Source: Martinezella rhizogenes (GTDB taxonomy: Bacteria; Pseudomonadota; Alphaproteobacteria; Rhizobiales; Rhizobiaceae). Taken from it: 64,000 nucleotides of DNA. The notes under the pieces are model-generated. The model saw only the letters and a program-made list of their open reading frames with translations. It did no database searches and was not told the DNA's origin. The stretch spans positions 196,909 to 260,908 of the forward strand of contig NZ_JAPYZZ010000006.1 of assembly GCF_027460065.1 (NCBI RefSeq), read 5' to 3'. The translations under genes were made by a program, and so were the position numbers. This document shows, one piece after another, positions 45,708 through 54,166 of this stretch; within the stretch, counting starts at the first letter, position 1, and every line of letters starts with the position of its first letter.

Positions 45708-47194
45708 TGGTTTCGCGTATTCACCTTACAAAGGACGAACGGACGATAATTGAGCGCGTTTCCCAGGGATGGAGACAGAAGCTCGATCAGTGGACGATTG
45801 CGCGCCTGGCATTGGCCCGTTCGCTACAAATGATCGAAGCGCCCTCGCCGGAGCTTTACCCACCTCTCTCGGGACAGCGCGGCGGTGTCGAGTTGCACCC
45901 AATGCAGCTCATCGGCGAAGGTAGGGCTAATGAACTCGAGGATTTCACGGATATCTACTGCGCGATGCTGTCGATCTATGAAGGCATCGACTTATTCCAG
46001 GATGAGGATCTCTACCATGCCGCACTTCAGCGGCACGTCAGACGCGGGCTGGCTGTTCTCAATGAGGAGTGGCGCGATCAGTCGGATTTAAACCGCTATA
46101 TCCTCGACGAAATTCTTGTCGATAGGGTCAAGGAAGCAGACAGCGGAGAGACGAGTGACAGTCTCGGCGAGCGTGTGACACGCGCGCTTGGGCAGATCGG
46201 GGTGGATGCCAAATTGCAGTCCACGTCCGTCGGCCCGCGCCTAACGCGCTTCAGCTACGAGCTGCCTCTCCTTGACGATTTGGATCGACTGCGTCGTGGG
46301 CAGGATAAGATTGGCTTCGCCCTTGGGCTCGGGAATAGGAAGATTGACCTCGCGGTCGGCACCAGCGAGCGGACGGTCGTGCTCGACGTACCCCGCCCAT
46401 CGACCACTTGGAAAACTGTCAACTGGCCGGACATCGTATCCGCTCTGGACAACCCCTCAGCCTTGAAGATGTCGCTGCCGATTTGCCTTGGAACCAGCGT
46501 GCTTGGCGAGCCCCTGATAATCGATCTTGCTGAAGCGCCGCATCTTTTCATCGGCGGCACGACCGGCAGCGGGAAGAGCATGTGCCTTCATTCCATTCTG
46601 CTGTCGTTGAACCACAATAAGGTGTCTGCTCCTGAGCTGCTGCTTGTCGACCCGAAGGCTGTAGAATTCGCAGGCTACCGGGGTTTACCCAACTTGATCG
46701 GCAAAGAACCCGTGGTAACGCCCGACGACGCCTTCAGGGCGCTTAATGAGCTGGTCGACGAGATGGAGCGACGGCAGACGGTATTCAAAGAACTTGGAGC
46801 CCGCGACATCTCGGAGGCTCTCGATAAAGGTGCGCGCCTCAAGAGGATTGTCGCGGTCGTCGACGAACTCGGCGACCTGTTTTTGAACCGCCGCGAGATT
46901 GAAATCCCCCTTATCAAGCTGGCTCAGAAGTCTCGCTCGTCAGGAATCCATCTCGTCCTAGCTACTCAGAGGCCCGAGGCCGCCACGTTTCCCGGCCTGC
47001 TTCGATCGAACATTCCAAGCCGGATCGCTCTCACCGTACAGAAAAACGCTGAATCGAGGATCATCATCGATGAAGGCGGGGCTGAACAGCTTCTCGGCAA
47101 GGGAGACATGCTTGTCAAATTCACAGGACAACAAGTGGTGAGAGGCCATGGAAGCCGGGTTCTTCCATCCGACATCAGCGAAACATTGAGATGA
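45707..47194 (+). CDS. DndE-FtsK fusion protein
   Basis: 495 residues. The N-terminal 120 residues follow the DndE pattern: IHLTKDERTIIERVSQGWR, IARLALARSLQ, GGVELHPMQLIGE and LYHAALQRHVRRGLAVL (compare GMEFNKFTLLGD and HLNRGL in DndE). The rest is an FtsK/SpoIIIE-like motor with Walker A (LFIGGTTGSGKSMCLHSILL, about residue 280), ELLLVDPKAVEFAGYRGLPN, Walker B (RIVAVVDELGDLFLN) and LVLATQRPEAATFPGLLRSN. DndE binds nicked DNA in the modification complex, while FtsK/HerA motors translocate on DNA. The fusion suggests a translocating modification or inspection enzyme. It overlaps the AAA gene by 4 nt. Confidence 0.85.
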   Translation: MVSRIHLTKDERTIIERVSQGWRQKLDQWTIARLALARSLQMIEAPSPELYPPLSGQRGGVELHPMQLIGEGRANELEDFTDIYCAMLSIYEGIDLFQDEDLYHAALQRHVRRGLAVLNEEWRDQSDLNRYILDEILVDRVKEADSGETSDSLGERVTRALGQIGVDAKLQSTSVGPRLTRFSYELPLLDDLDRLRRGQDKIGFALGLGNRKIDLAVGTSERTVVLDVPRPSTTWKTVNWPDIVSALDNPSALKMSLPICLGTSVLGEPLIIDLAEAPHLFIGGTTGSGKSMCLHSILLSLNHNKVSAPELLLVDPKAVEFAGYRGLPNLIGKEPVVTPDDAFRALNELVDEMERRQTVFKELGARDISEALDKGARLKRIVAVVDELGDLFLNRREIEIPLIKLAQKSRSSGIHLVLATQRPEAATFPGLLRSNIPSRIALTVQKNAESRIIIDEGGAEQLLGKGDMLVKFTGQQVVRGHGSRVLPSDISETLR

Positions 47195-48363
47195 ACATGC
47201 AAAACCTAACAATATCGGACTGGAAGCTGATCCGCCTTACAGTCGACGAACTCGGGCCATTCCGCAACGGAAAGCGCGAGTTCGACTTTTTTGGGATCGA
47301 ACCGGGATCATCTGACCCGTATTCGGCAGGTCCCGCAAACATCTTTATGGTCCTGGCAAAGAACGCTTACGGTAAGACGACGGTTCTCGAGTCGATATTC
47401 GGCCTCTTCGGCCTGCTAAACGAAAAGCCATGCGGCAGATTCTCCCAATTAGCAGCCGCCGGTCAGGCCCAGGTTGATATCCGGGCCACCTGGACAATCG
47501 ACGGGGTTTCGCAGGACGTTTTGCTGTCGCTGTGGACGGGCTCTCACGGACCCGTGCGAAGCTGGACGCAGGAAGAACTCGACTCTGTGGCTCAGACCCG
47601 TAATTGGGCTGGTCTCGGTGTATCCATGACATCCCAGGGCTTGAGTGTAAGCTCGCAGACGAACGAGCTAGGTGCTCTTTTTTATGATGTGATGCATCGC
47701 TCTCTTGGGCAACCGCCGAGTGAACTTTTTGGTCTTTCTCAAAACCTTCCATCTATCCTTTATTTCCCTGCAGACCGACGCGTAGTTGCACCTGTTGAAC
47801 ACTTTTCCGTGACGAGGCCGGATATCTGGGGCTACCAGCCGGCCCAGATTTTCAGCTCCGATGGCCCGGAGTGGGGTACCTCCATCGACAACGTCCTGGT
47901 ATGGCTTGAATGGCTCGCCGACAGGCGCTCCGACGGCGCGGGTGACCGTCGCGTTGACGATCTCTTGTCGTTCCTGAACGCACTCATCTTTAAAGATGAC
48001 CCGTCAAAGTCGATAACTCAGCCTCAGCGCGAGGAGTTGAGGACCTACGTGAAAACCCGGTATGGGGCGCATTCGCTAGCAGCTCTCAGCCACGGCGAGC
48101 GATCGATGCTCCAGATCCTCGGCCGGACACTGACGCACATGACCTCCAACACGATCATCCTCATCGATGAGATAGAGATACATCTTCATACAAGATGGAT
48201 GAACCGGATGTTCGAGGCGATGAAAGAGCTTCTACGGAAATACACCGCCCTCACCCTGATATTCACGACGCACAACCGCGAACTGATCCACGTTTTCCAG
48301 CACAACGTGAAGGAAGAGGGCCTGGTCAAAGGCGGACATCTGATAGAGAGCGACATCCAGTAA
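47191..48363 (+). CDS. AAA ATPase, PARIS AriA/OLD-like
   Basis: 390 residues. The ABC-type ATPase head has N-terminal LIRLTVDELGPFRNGKREFD, Walker A MVLAKNAYGKTTVLESIFGL, a signature-like LAALSHGERSMLQILGRTL, Walker B TIILIDEIEIHLHTRWMNRM and the H-loop TLIFTTHNRELIHVF. Such AAA proteins pair with TOPRIM nucleases in OLD and PARIS (AriA-AriB) defence. Here the next gene is TOPRIM-like and overlaps by one base. Walker A (AKNAYGKT) deviates slightly from GxxGxGK. Probably the sensor/trigger of an effector arm; function inferred. Confidence 0.75.
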   Translation: MNMQNLTISDWKLIRLTVDELGPFRNGKREFDFFGIEPGSSDPYSAGPANIFMVLAKNAYGKTTVLESIFGLFGLLNEKPCGRFSQLAAAGQAQVDIRATWTIDGVSQDVLLSLWTGSHGPVRSWTQEELDSVAQTRNWAGLGVSMTSQGLSVSSQTNELGALFYDVMHRSLGQPPSELFGLSQNLPSILYFPADRRVVAPVEHFSVTRPDIWGYQPAQIFSSDGPEWGTSIDNVLVWLEWLADRRSDGAGDRRVDDLLSFLNALIFKDDPSKSITQPQREELRTYVKTRYGAHSLAALSHGERSMLQILGRTLTHMTSNTIILIDEIEIHLHTRWMNRMFEAMKELLRKYTALTLIFTTHNRELIHVFQHNVKEEGLVKGGHLIESDIQ

Positions 48364-49247
48364 TGGCAAACCTGTCTCAGATTTCGGATCCAGCCCAGCT
48401 GGATAATATATACATCGGCAAGGTGGTGGTCTACGTCGAAGCCGAGAGTGACGCCAATCTTTTCGGCGTGCTCGTCGGACCGGGGCACGCCGAGCGGATC
48501 GAATTTAAGATACCCCCCGAAGGCGGAACGGGCTGCGGCCCCGCAATTGCGCGGGTGAAAAACGAGCGCGTCACCAACAAAAAGGTCTTCGGCTTGATCG
48601 ATGGCGAAGCGGCCGCCTCCTCGCATCTGGGCTTTGAGAAGATGCTCGAGTGCGTTGAACCGACATTCGTGGTCGATGATCCGGAACTCGATGGTGTTCT
48701 GTTCCTGGCAGAACACGAGGCGGAAAATATTCTGTTGAGACATACGGACATCTGTCACTACGTCGTCAAAGACAGGACCCTCGCTGGCATGCATACGAGG
48801 TCGGCGGACGATGTTCGCCAGTTGATCAACGGGGTCGTTGACCGCTACTTCTCGAGTGCCGTATGCAAGTATACGAGTGCGCGTCTTCATTCAGCGCAGG
48901 CGATTTCCGGCATTCTCGACAGCGGAATGTTTTTCAACGATCTTTCTCGGACCGGGTTTCTCAAGCTGCTCAAGGCTAAGGTTGCCGCCGCCGGCTGCTC
49001 TTGGGAGGTTTTTCGAACGGAGTTCAAATCATTGCTTCGGCTGATCAAAGCCCGTTTCGACACTATGGAGGAAGCGCTTAAGTCGGCGGAGCGGAAGCGG
49101 CTATCCGACGGAAAGAGCGCGCTTGCTAAGATTCAGAACGTATATGGCGTCAATAAATATTGGGAAGGCCATCTCGCTGATGAATTAGCAAAACTTCCGT
49201 ACGCGACTGAGTTCAGAGAGAATGTCTTCTCGAGAACCGGACTATAG
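48363..49247 (+). CDS. TOPRIM/DUF4435-like nuclease candidate (AriB/OLD-type)
   Basis: 294 residues from ATG 48363 (TAATG overlap with the AAA gene). TOPRIM-type elements are VVVYVEAESDANLFGVLV with the catalytic Glu (about residue 25), KKVFGLIDGEAAASS with an acidic pair (about 75-85) and FLAEHEAENILLRHTDI, which is like the HEIENYLL motif of DUF4435 proteins. In PARIS the AriB DUF4435 nuclease is unleashed by AriA after anti-restriction triggers. A restriction-arm role next to a Dnd modification system is plausible but unproven. Confidence 0.65.
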   Translation: MANLSQISDPAQLDNIYIGKVVVYVEAESDANLFGVLVGPGHAERIEFKIPPEGGTGCGPAIARVKNERVTNKKVFGLIDGEAAASSHLGFEKMLECVEPTFVVDDPELDGVLFLAEHEAENILLRHTDICHYVVKDRTLAGMHTRSADDVRQLINGVVDRYFSSAVCKYTSARLHSAQAISGILDSGMFFNDLSRTGFLKLLKAKVAAAGCSWEVFRTEFKSLLRLIKARFDTMEEALKSAERKRLSDGKSALAKIQNVYGVNKYWEGHLADELAKLPYATEFRENVFSRTGL

Positions 49248-49354
49248 GTGCTACGATTGACTGAAAATCCAGAAGCAGCAGCGGGTGGTTTTGAAAAGGG
49301 TATTTTCGGGCCGTTATTTCTACGGCGCGCCTGCTGAGAGAGAATGCTTGGACG

Positions 49355-51259
49355 ATGGCTGCTGGGAAGAAGGTCGGCCGATCACTGTATTTGCATCGGG
49401 ATGCGATCGACGCTCTGCACGATGATGCTCTGCGAATTGTCGCTTCGGCCATGTCTTCGGGGCCCACCTTCAAGTGGAACGTCGTCAAGGTCGAAACAAG
49501 CAAGCTGTCGCTGTTGCAATACCAGGATTTCGATGGACACGCCTTCCCGGCTCTATTGCGGGCGAGGACTTTCAAGCTGCCTGAACTCGCTTTCACGGAC
49601 ACGGACTACTCGGGTCGCGAGAACCCTCCGATCCTGCACCGGAAGGAATTGCTTCTTGCTGAGGATGACGCCCGGCGACCCGCATTCAGCTCGATCACTG
49701 CTCTTGCAGAACGTCACGGTCTCTTCGCTGACCCGAAACGGATCGGTACCCGCGAGGCTTGGTTCAGACTCGTGTCGGACGCGGGACTGGTCGTAGACGG
49801 CCCTCGTCTTCGTCACGCTTCGTTTGCCTCCGTCGAACGTCATAAGACTGCAATTACCCGATACGACCTGTCCGCTCCTGTGGCCATTATGTTGAAGCAT
49901 GGCATGCTTCGGCCTGAATATAGTATGTTCGACTACGGCTGCGGTCTCGGCAGCGACGTCGCGATCCTAAGGAAGAGCGGCTATGAAGCGTTCGGCTGGG
50001 ATCCCGCGCACAATCCCAATGGGATAAAAAGGGAGGCCGACATCGTGAACCTCGGTTTCGTAGTCAACGTCATCGAAGATCCACGCGAGAGGGCTGACAC
50101 CCTCAGATCTGCCTGGTCATATTGTAGGAGAGGGCTCTGCGTGTCGGCAATGCTCCGGAACCAGGCAAACGTCGAGGGACATACAAGCCACGGCGACGGA
50201 TATCTGACATCCATAGCGACGTTCCAGAAATACTACACCCAGGCCGACCTTATTTCTTGGGTATCGGAGGTCATCGGCGAGCAGGCACTCACTTTGGGAA
50301 ATGGATCAGTTGCGTGCTTCAAAGACAAGGAACTTGAACAGGAGATCAGGTTCGCCAGGTATTCACGAATTTCTTCAGCCTCGCTGAGCTCAATGCATCT
50401 TGCTCGCCCTGTTCGCACTCCTAAAGCTACGCGGGAGGTACCCCCGGCCGTCACCTCCGCCCTATGGGACCTCGCGCTTAGCCTTGGACGAGTTCCTACT
50501 CCCCTTGAAGTCGATCCCGATACTTCTTCTCTCATCGCTCTCGCATCGCTTTCCCCCGCGGCGGCTATTCGTTTCTGTGTTGTGGGTTTTGATAGCGCTG
50601 AACTGGAAGATGCAGCCCGGAAAAGGCGCGAGGACTTGGTTGTTATGGCTGCTCTGTCGCTTTTTCCAGGGTCGCCAAAATACACGTCATTGCCAGCCTC
50701 GATCCGTCGGAGTGTTAGGTATTTCTTCGGCAGCCATGAGCACCTTCTCGAAGAAGCACGCGAGCAACTGCAAGCACTTCAAGCGTTCGACGCTATGACC
50801 GAAATCTTTCGCTCAGCCGTCGCAAGCGGTGTAGCGACGACCGATCAAAATACCCTGTCCTTTGGGATGGCCAGCGAGCAGCGCCTTCCGATAGGGATCA
50901 GGTTGATACTTGGCTGCGCGGAGCTTGTGTCCCCTGGTTTCAGCACCTGTGACATCGTGGAAATCGGTCCCTCTCGTGGAAAGCTGAAGGGCTATGTTTG
51001 CAGCAACATGGAGTCTCCTTTACCGAAGATTTCCTCTCGGGTTATGATCGATTTGGCTCGGTTCTCGAGTCAAAGTAAGGATTTTTCGGACCGTGTGCTG
51101 TTTACCAAGTCTCGATTTATGGAACGCGATGCGCCCAGTCTTGAACGGCAACTTTCTATAGAGGCTAGGCTCGTCGCTCACGGGGTCGTCGACAGACACG
51201 GAAACGGCCCGGAAGGGCGCACGCTCAGTGCGATGTTAAGAGGCGTATTGAAAAGATAA
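49355..51259 (+). CDS. DNA phosphorothioation-associated putative methyltransferase
   Basis: 634 residues. The N-terminal region (KVGRSLYLHRDAIDAL ... LSLLQYQDFDGHAFPALLR) and the central SAM-methyltransferase domain match the Dnd-associated methyltransferase family (dnd_rel_methyl type). The SAM domain has HKTAITRYDLSAPVAIMLKH, MFDYGCGLGSDVAILRKSGY and GIKREADIVNLGFVVNVIED. The C-terminal half is helical and unassigned. Its substrate is unknown; it co-occurs with phosphorothioation genes. It begins 107 nt after the TOPRIM gene, the largest gap in the operon, and has a poor Shine-Dalgarno, so an own promoter is possible. Confidence 0.85.
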   Translation: MAAGKKVGRSLYLHRDAIDALHDDALRIVASAMSSGPTFKWNVVKVETSKLSLLQYQDFDGHAFPALLRARTFKLPELAFTDTDYSGRENPPILHRKELLLAEDDARRPAFSSITALAERHGLFADPKRIGTREAWFRLVSDAGLVVDGPRLRHASFASVERHKTAITRYDLSAPVAIMLKHGMLRPEYSMFDYGCGLGSDVAILRKSGYEAFGWDPAHNPNGIKREADIVNLGFVVNVIEDPRERADTLRSAWSYCRRGLCVSAMLRNQANVEGHTSHGDGYLTSIATFQKYYTQADLISWVSEVIGEQALTLGNGSVACFKDKELEQEIRFARYSRISSASLSSMHLARPVRTPKATREVPPAVTSALWDLALSLGRVPTPLEVDPDTSSLIALASLSPAAAIRFCVVGFDSAELEDAARKRREDLVVMAALSLFPGSPKYTSLPASIRRSVRYFFGSHEHLLEEAREQLQALQAFDAMTEIFRSAVASGVATTDQNTLSFGMASEQRLPIGIRLILGCAELVSPGFSTCDIVEIGPSRGKLKGYVCSNMESPLPKISSRVMIDLARFSSQSKDFSDRVLFTKSRFMERDAPSLERQLSIEARLVAHGVVDRHGNGPEGRTLSAMLRGVLKR

Positions 51260-51277
51260 TCAAACATCACTGCTCTG

Positions 51278-51823
51278 CTATAGGACTCCCCAAGCCCGAA
51301 ACCTCCCCCTCCCGGTCATCTCGCGCAGGCCGAGCTCCAAAACAATCCGCCGCGCCGCCTGCGGCGTGACGTCCAGCGTTTTCGCCACCATGCCAGCCGA
51401 CACCAGCGGCCTCGCCATCACCAGCTCGACCAGCTCCGGCAGCTTTGAAGACGTCCGGCGCCCCTCCAGCTTCCGCTCCATCAGTGTTCGGGCGAGTGCC
51501 AGACGATCGTGCTCCTTCAGCCCAATCTCGGCGGCCGCCAAAAATCCGTGGGCGATGGCCAGCAGCCGGGTTTCCCGATCGCGATGCCGGCGCCGGTCGA
51601 CCGGAATGGTTTTCAGGCCAGTATTGAGGGCGGCGAGATGGGCGCCTGACGTGACGCCGGCCTGACGCAGGATCGAGGCGCAAAGCAGCCGGCCAAGCCA
51701 GGGGGCGTGCTGAAGGACGGATAGCTCGTTCCAGGCATCGAGGGCGATGATCGCCTGCAGCATCGCCGGCAGGTTTTCGGCCTGGCGCAGCACGGTGCGC
51801 CATTCATCCAGTCTGCGGCTCAT
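51278..51823 (-). pseudogene. C-terminal half of a rhizobial DUF1612/HTH protein (RHE_PE00001 family)
   Basis: Open for 181 residues from ATG 51823 (MSRRLDEWRTVLRQAENLPA). It contains LQHAPWLGRLLCASILRQAG, the HDRLALARTLMERKLEGRRT block and a C-terminal helix-turn-helix (VSAGMVAKTLDVTPQAARRI) ending REMTGRGRFRAWGVL. Full-length members are about 370-400 aa, so the N-terminal half was removed where the right IS66 copy begins. A plasmid/chromosome gene of unknown function in rhizobia. It faces the dnd operon and ends 18 nt from it. Confidence 0.75.
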
Positions 51824-51844
51824 TTGTGGTCTGGAGACGTTGCG

Positions 51845-52195
51845 ATGAACCCGTTTCCGATGGGAACGGGGGTCAAGGTGTGGCTGGCGACGGGACATAC
51901 AGACATGCGGTGCGGCTTTCCTTCGCTGGCCCTTCGGGTGCAGGAGGTGTTGAAGCATGACCCTCTGGGCGGTCATCTGTTCTGCTTCAGGGGTCGACGA
52001 GGTGATCTGGTAAAATTAATTTGGCATGACGGCCAAGGCGCCTGCCTGTTCACGAAAAAATTGGAGCGCGGGCGGTTTATCTGGCCCAATGTTGAAGGCG
52101 GCGCCGTCGCGATCTCGGCCGCACAGCTTTCTTATTTGCTGTCGGGAATTGACTGGCGGGCGCCGCAGGAAACCTGGCGTCCGACACGGGTTTGA
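51845..52195 (+). CDS. tnpB: IS66 TnpB accessory protein (right copy)
   Basis: 116 residues, MNPFPMGTGVKVWLATGHTD, clearly homologous to the left-copy TnpB with many substitutions (e.g. FCFRGRRGDLVKLIWHDGQG). Intact. The start overlaps the tnpA stop remnant. Confidence 0.92.
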   Translation: MNPFPMGTGVKVWLATGHTDMRCGFPSLALRVQEVLKHDPLGGHLFCFRGRRGDLVKLIWHDGQGACLFTKKLERGRFIWPNVEGGAVAISAAQLSYLLSGIDWRAPQETWRPTRV

Positions 52196-52242
52196 GCGCC
52201 TTCGTCATTGAATTTGTTCAGGAAATATGCTCTAAAATTTGT

Positions 52243-53886
52243 ATGTCATTGCCACCGCTTTCCCTTCCGGACGATCTTGCCAGCGCCCACGCGGCGCTGC
52301 TGGCGGAACGCGAGGCGCGGTTGCAGGCGGAGGCCGAAGCGACCAAAGCCAAGGCAGAGCTTTCCAGCATCGAGGCGCTCAACGCCCATCTGCAATTGCT
52401 GATCGCCAAGTTGGAATGCGACAAACACGGTCCGAGCCGGGAGCGCACCCAGCGGCTGATCGACCAGATGGAATTGCAGCTCGAAGAGCTGGTCGCCGAC
52501 GCGACCGAGGACGAGCTTGCGTCCGAAGCGGCCTCTGCCAAAAGCCAGACCGTTCGGGCCTTCACTCGCAAGCGGCCGGTGCGCAAACCCTGGCCGGACA
52601 ATATCCAGCGGGAACGTGTCGTCATCGAAGCTCCTGGCGCCTGCACCCATTGCGGTAGCGAACGGCTGTCGAAGCTGGGCGAGGATACTACCGAGACGCT
52701 GGAAGAGATCCCGCGCCGCTTCAAGATCGTCGAGACCGTCCGGGATAAGTTTACTTGCCGGGAGTGCGGCTGCATCAGCCAGGCGCCGGCGCCGTTCCAT
52801 GCCACACCGCGCGGCTTTCTCGGCCCCAACCTTCTCGCCACTATAGTCTTCGACAAATTCTCCGAGCATCAGCCGCTCAACCGCCAGAGCCGGCGTTTCC
52901 GCAGCGAGGGAATTGATCTGTCCACCCAGACGCTTGCCGACCAGGTTGGCTACGTCAGCGCCGCCGTCAAGCCGCTCTTCGATCTCATCGAGACGCACGT
53001 GTTTGCGGCCGAGCGATTGCATGGCGACGACACCACTATCCCGATTCTCGCCAAAGGGCAGTGCATCACCGGCCGGATCTGGACCTACGTCTGCGACGAC
53101 CGGCCCTTTGGGGGACACTCGCCGCCGGCCGCCGTCTTCTACGCCTCCAGCGACCGGCGTGGCGAACATCCACAAAAGCATCTGGCCGAGTTCACCGGTA
53201 TCCTGCAGGCCGACTGCTATAATGGCTTCAATCCGCTGTTCGATCGGACAAAGAAGCAAATACCGGTGACGCCGGCCTTCTGCTTTGCCCATGCGCGCCG
53301 GAAGTTCTTCGAGCTGGCCGACGTCTCTCGCAGTGCTCGCCGAGGTAAAGGCGCACGGCCTGTCTCGGCGACGGCGTTGGAGGCGGTGAAACGCATTGAT
53401 GCGTTGTTTGCCATCGAGCGCGATATCAACGGCAGAAGCGCCGAGGAACGGTTTGCCGTGCGCCAGGAAAAGAGCAAGCCGCTGCTCATCGAGTTGGAGG
53501 CCTGGTTGCGCCAGGAACAGGAGGGCCTCTCACGCTCCTCACCGGTCATCGAACCGATCAACTACATGCTGTCGCGCTGGGCCGACTTTGCCAGATACGC
53601 CGATGACGGCAGGATTTGCATGACGAATAACGCGGCGGAAAGAGCCCTGCGCGGCGTGGCTTGCGGCAGAAAAAATTGGAGCTTCGCCGGTTCCGATCGC
53701 GGCGCAGACCGGGCCGCCATCATGCTGACCCTGATTACGACGGCTCGCCTCAACGACATCGATCCAAAGGCCTGGCTTGCCGACGTGCTGGCCCGCATCG
53801 CCGAGCTTCCCGTCTCCCGCCTGCATGAGCTCTTGCCTTGGGAGTGGAAGGCGATCAAGGCGATGGAAATCCCGGCTGCCGCGTAA
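52243..53886 (+). CDS. tnpC: IS66 TnpC transposase (right copy)
   Basis: 547 residues from ATG 52243 (MSLPPLSLPDDLASAHAALL). It has the same layout as the left TnpC: N-terminal coiled coil, zinc-finger Cys pairs (CTHCGSERLSKLGEDTTETL, FTCRECGCISQAPAPFHATP), catalytic HGDDTTIPIL and QADCYNGFNPLF, and NNAAERALRGVACGRKNWSF. The frame is open upstream to a TTG at 52192, but the ATG aligns with the left copy. It appears intact and could act on the shared outer ends. Confidence 0.92.
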   Translation: MSLPPLSLPDDLASAHAALLAEREARLQAEAEATKAKAELSSIEALNAHLQLLIAKLECDKHGPSRERTQRLIDQMELQLEELVADATEDELASEAASAKSQTVRAFTRKRPVRKPWPDNIQRERVVIEAPGACTHCGSERLSKLGEDTTETLEEIPRRFKIVETVRDKFTCRECGCISQAPAPFHATPRGFLGPNLLATIVFDKFSEHQPLNRQSRRFRSEGIDLSTQTLADQVGYVSAAVKPLFDLIETHVFAAERLHGDDTTIPILAKGQCITGRIWTYVCDDRPFGGHSPPAAVFYASSDRRGEHPQKHLAEFTGILQADCYNGFNPLFDRTKKQIPVTPAFCFAHARRKFFELADVSRSARRGKGARPVSATALEAVKRIDALFAIERDINGRSAEERFAVRQEKSKPLLIELEAWLRQEQEGLSRSSPVIEPINYMLSRWADFARYADDGRICMTNNAAERALRGVACGRKNWSFAGSDRGADRAAIMLTLITTARLNDIDPKAWLADVLARIAELPVSRLHELLPWEWKAIKAMEIPAAA

Positions 53887-54100
53887 ACAGTTTCCGAAAC
53901 AGCTCTTCCGACCGGCGCAGACCCTCGTCCGTCAGCACCAGTGACTTCGACTTGTTCACCGGATCGCCGATCAGGCCTTTCTGATACAAGCGATCAGTCG
54001 TCGCCCAGTCAAACCCCTTCCAGGCGCAACGCTCGTTGTGAAGCGTCAGCCATAGCAACGCCAGCACCGCGTCGTCGATTTTGTCCTCGTCGATCTCCAT
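53855..54100 (-). CDS. DUF6429-like IS66 passenger protein (81 aa)
   Basis: MEIDEDKIDDAVLALLWLTL ... WKGFDWATTDRLYQKGLIGD ... LTDEGLRRSEELFRKLF. A small winged-helix-like protein that I recognise as a frequent passenger at the 3' end of rhizobial IS66 elements. It is opposite to and overlaps the tnpC end by 32 nt. Function unknown. Confidence 0.7.
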   Translation of the reverse strand: MEIDEDKIDDAVLALLWLTLHNERCAWKGFDWATTDRLYQKGLIGDPVNKSKSLVLTDEGLRRSEELFRKLFTRQPGFPSP

Positions 54101-54158
54101 TCCGCAAGCTTACCACGCGCGACCGCAAAGATCCCTGCGGCCTACCTCGGATGGATAC

Positions 54159-54166
54159 GAATTACC
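54159..54166 (+). repeat. Right target-site duplication (GAATTACC)
   Basis: Identical to 34758-34765 and directly adjacent to the outer IS66 end. Marks the right edge of the composite insertion. Confidence 0.92.

Larger units (their letters stand above)
34766..54158. mobile_element. Composite IS66-type transposon carrying a Dnd-like cluster, inserted in tzs
   Basis: A 19,393-bp segment begins GTAAGCATCCGAGC and ends with the complement of GTATCCATCCGAGG. These are imperfect inverted repeats sharing GTA..CATCCGAG. Identical 8-bp repeats lie outside both ends, and tzs reads through perfectly when the segment and one repeat are removed (487 + 245 = 732 nt, 243 aa plus stop). An IS66 element sits at each end (34766-37566 complete; 51824-54158 lacking its left part). 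The cargo is a truncated HEPN-like gene, a ten-gene phosphorothioation operon and a truncated DUF1612-type gene. The single target duplication around the whole unit implies it entered as one piece. Confidence 0.9.
51824..54158 (+). mobile_element. IS66-family element, right arm, lacking its left part
   Basis: It keeps only the last codons of tnpA (GLETLR then stop at 51846-51848), complete tnpB and tnpC, a minus-strand DUF6429-like ORF and the right inverted repeat (54158). The left inverted repeat and most of tnpA are gone, joined directly to the DUF1612 fragment. It differs from the left copy by sequence and by the additional ORF, so it is a different IS66 member. Confidence 0.82.
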
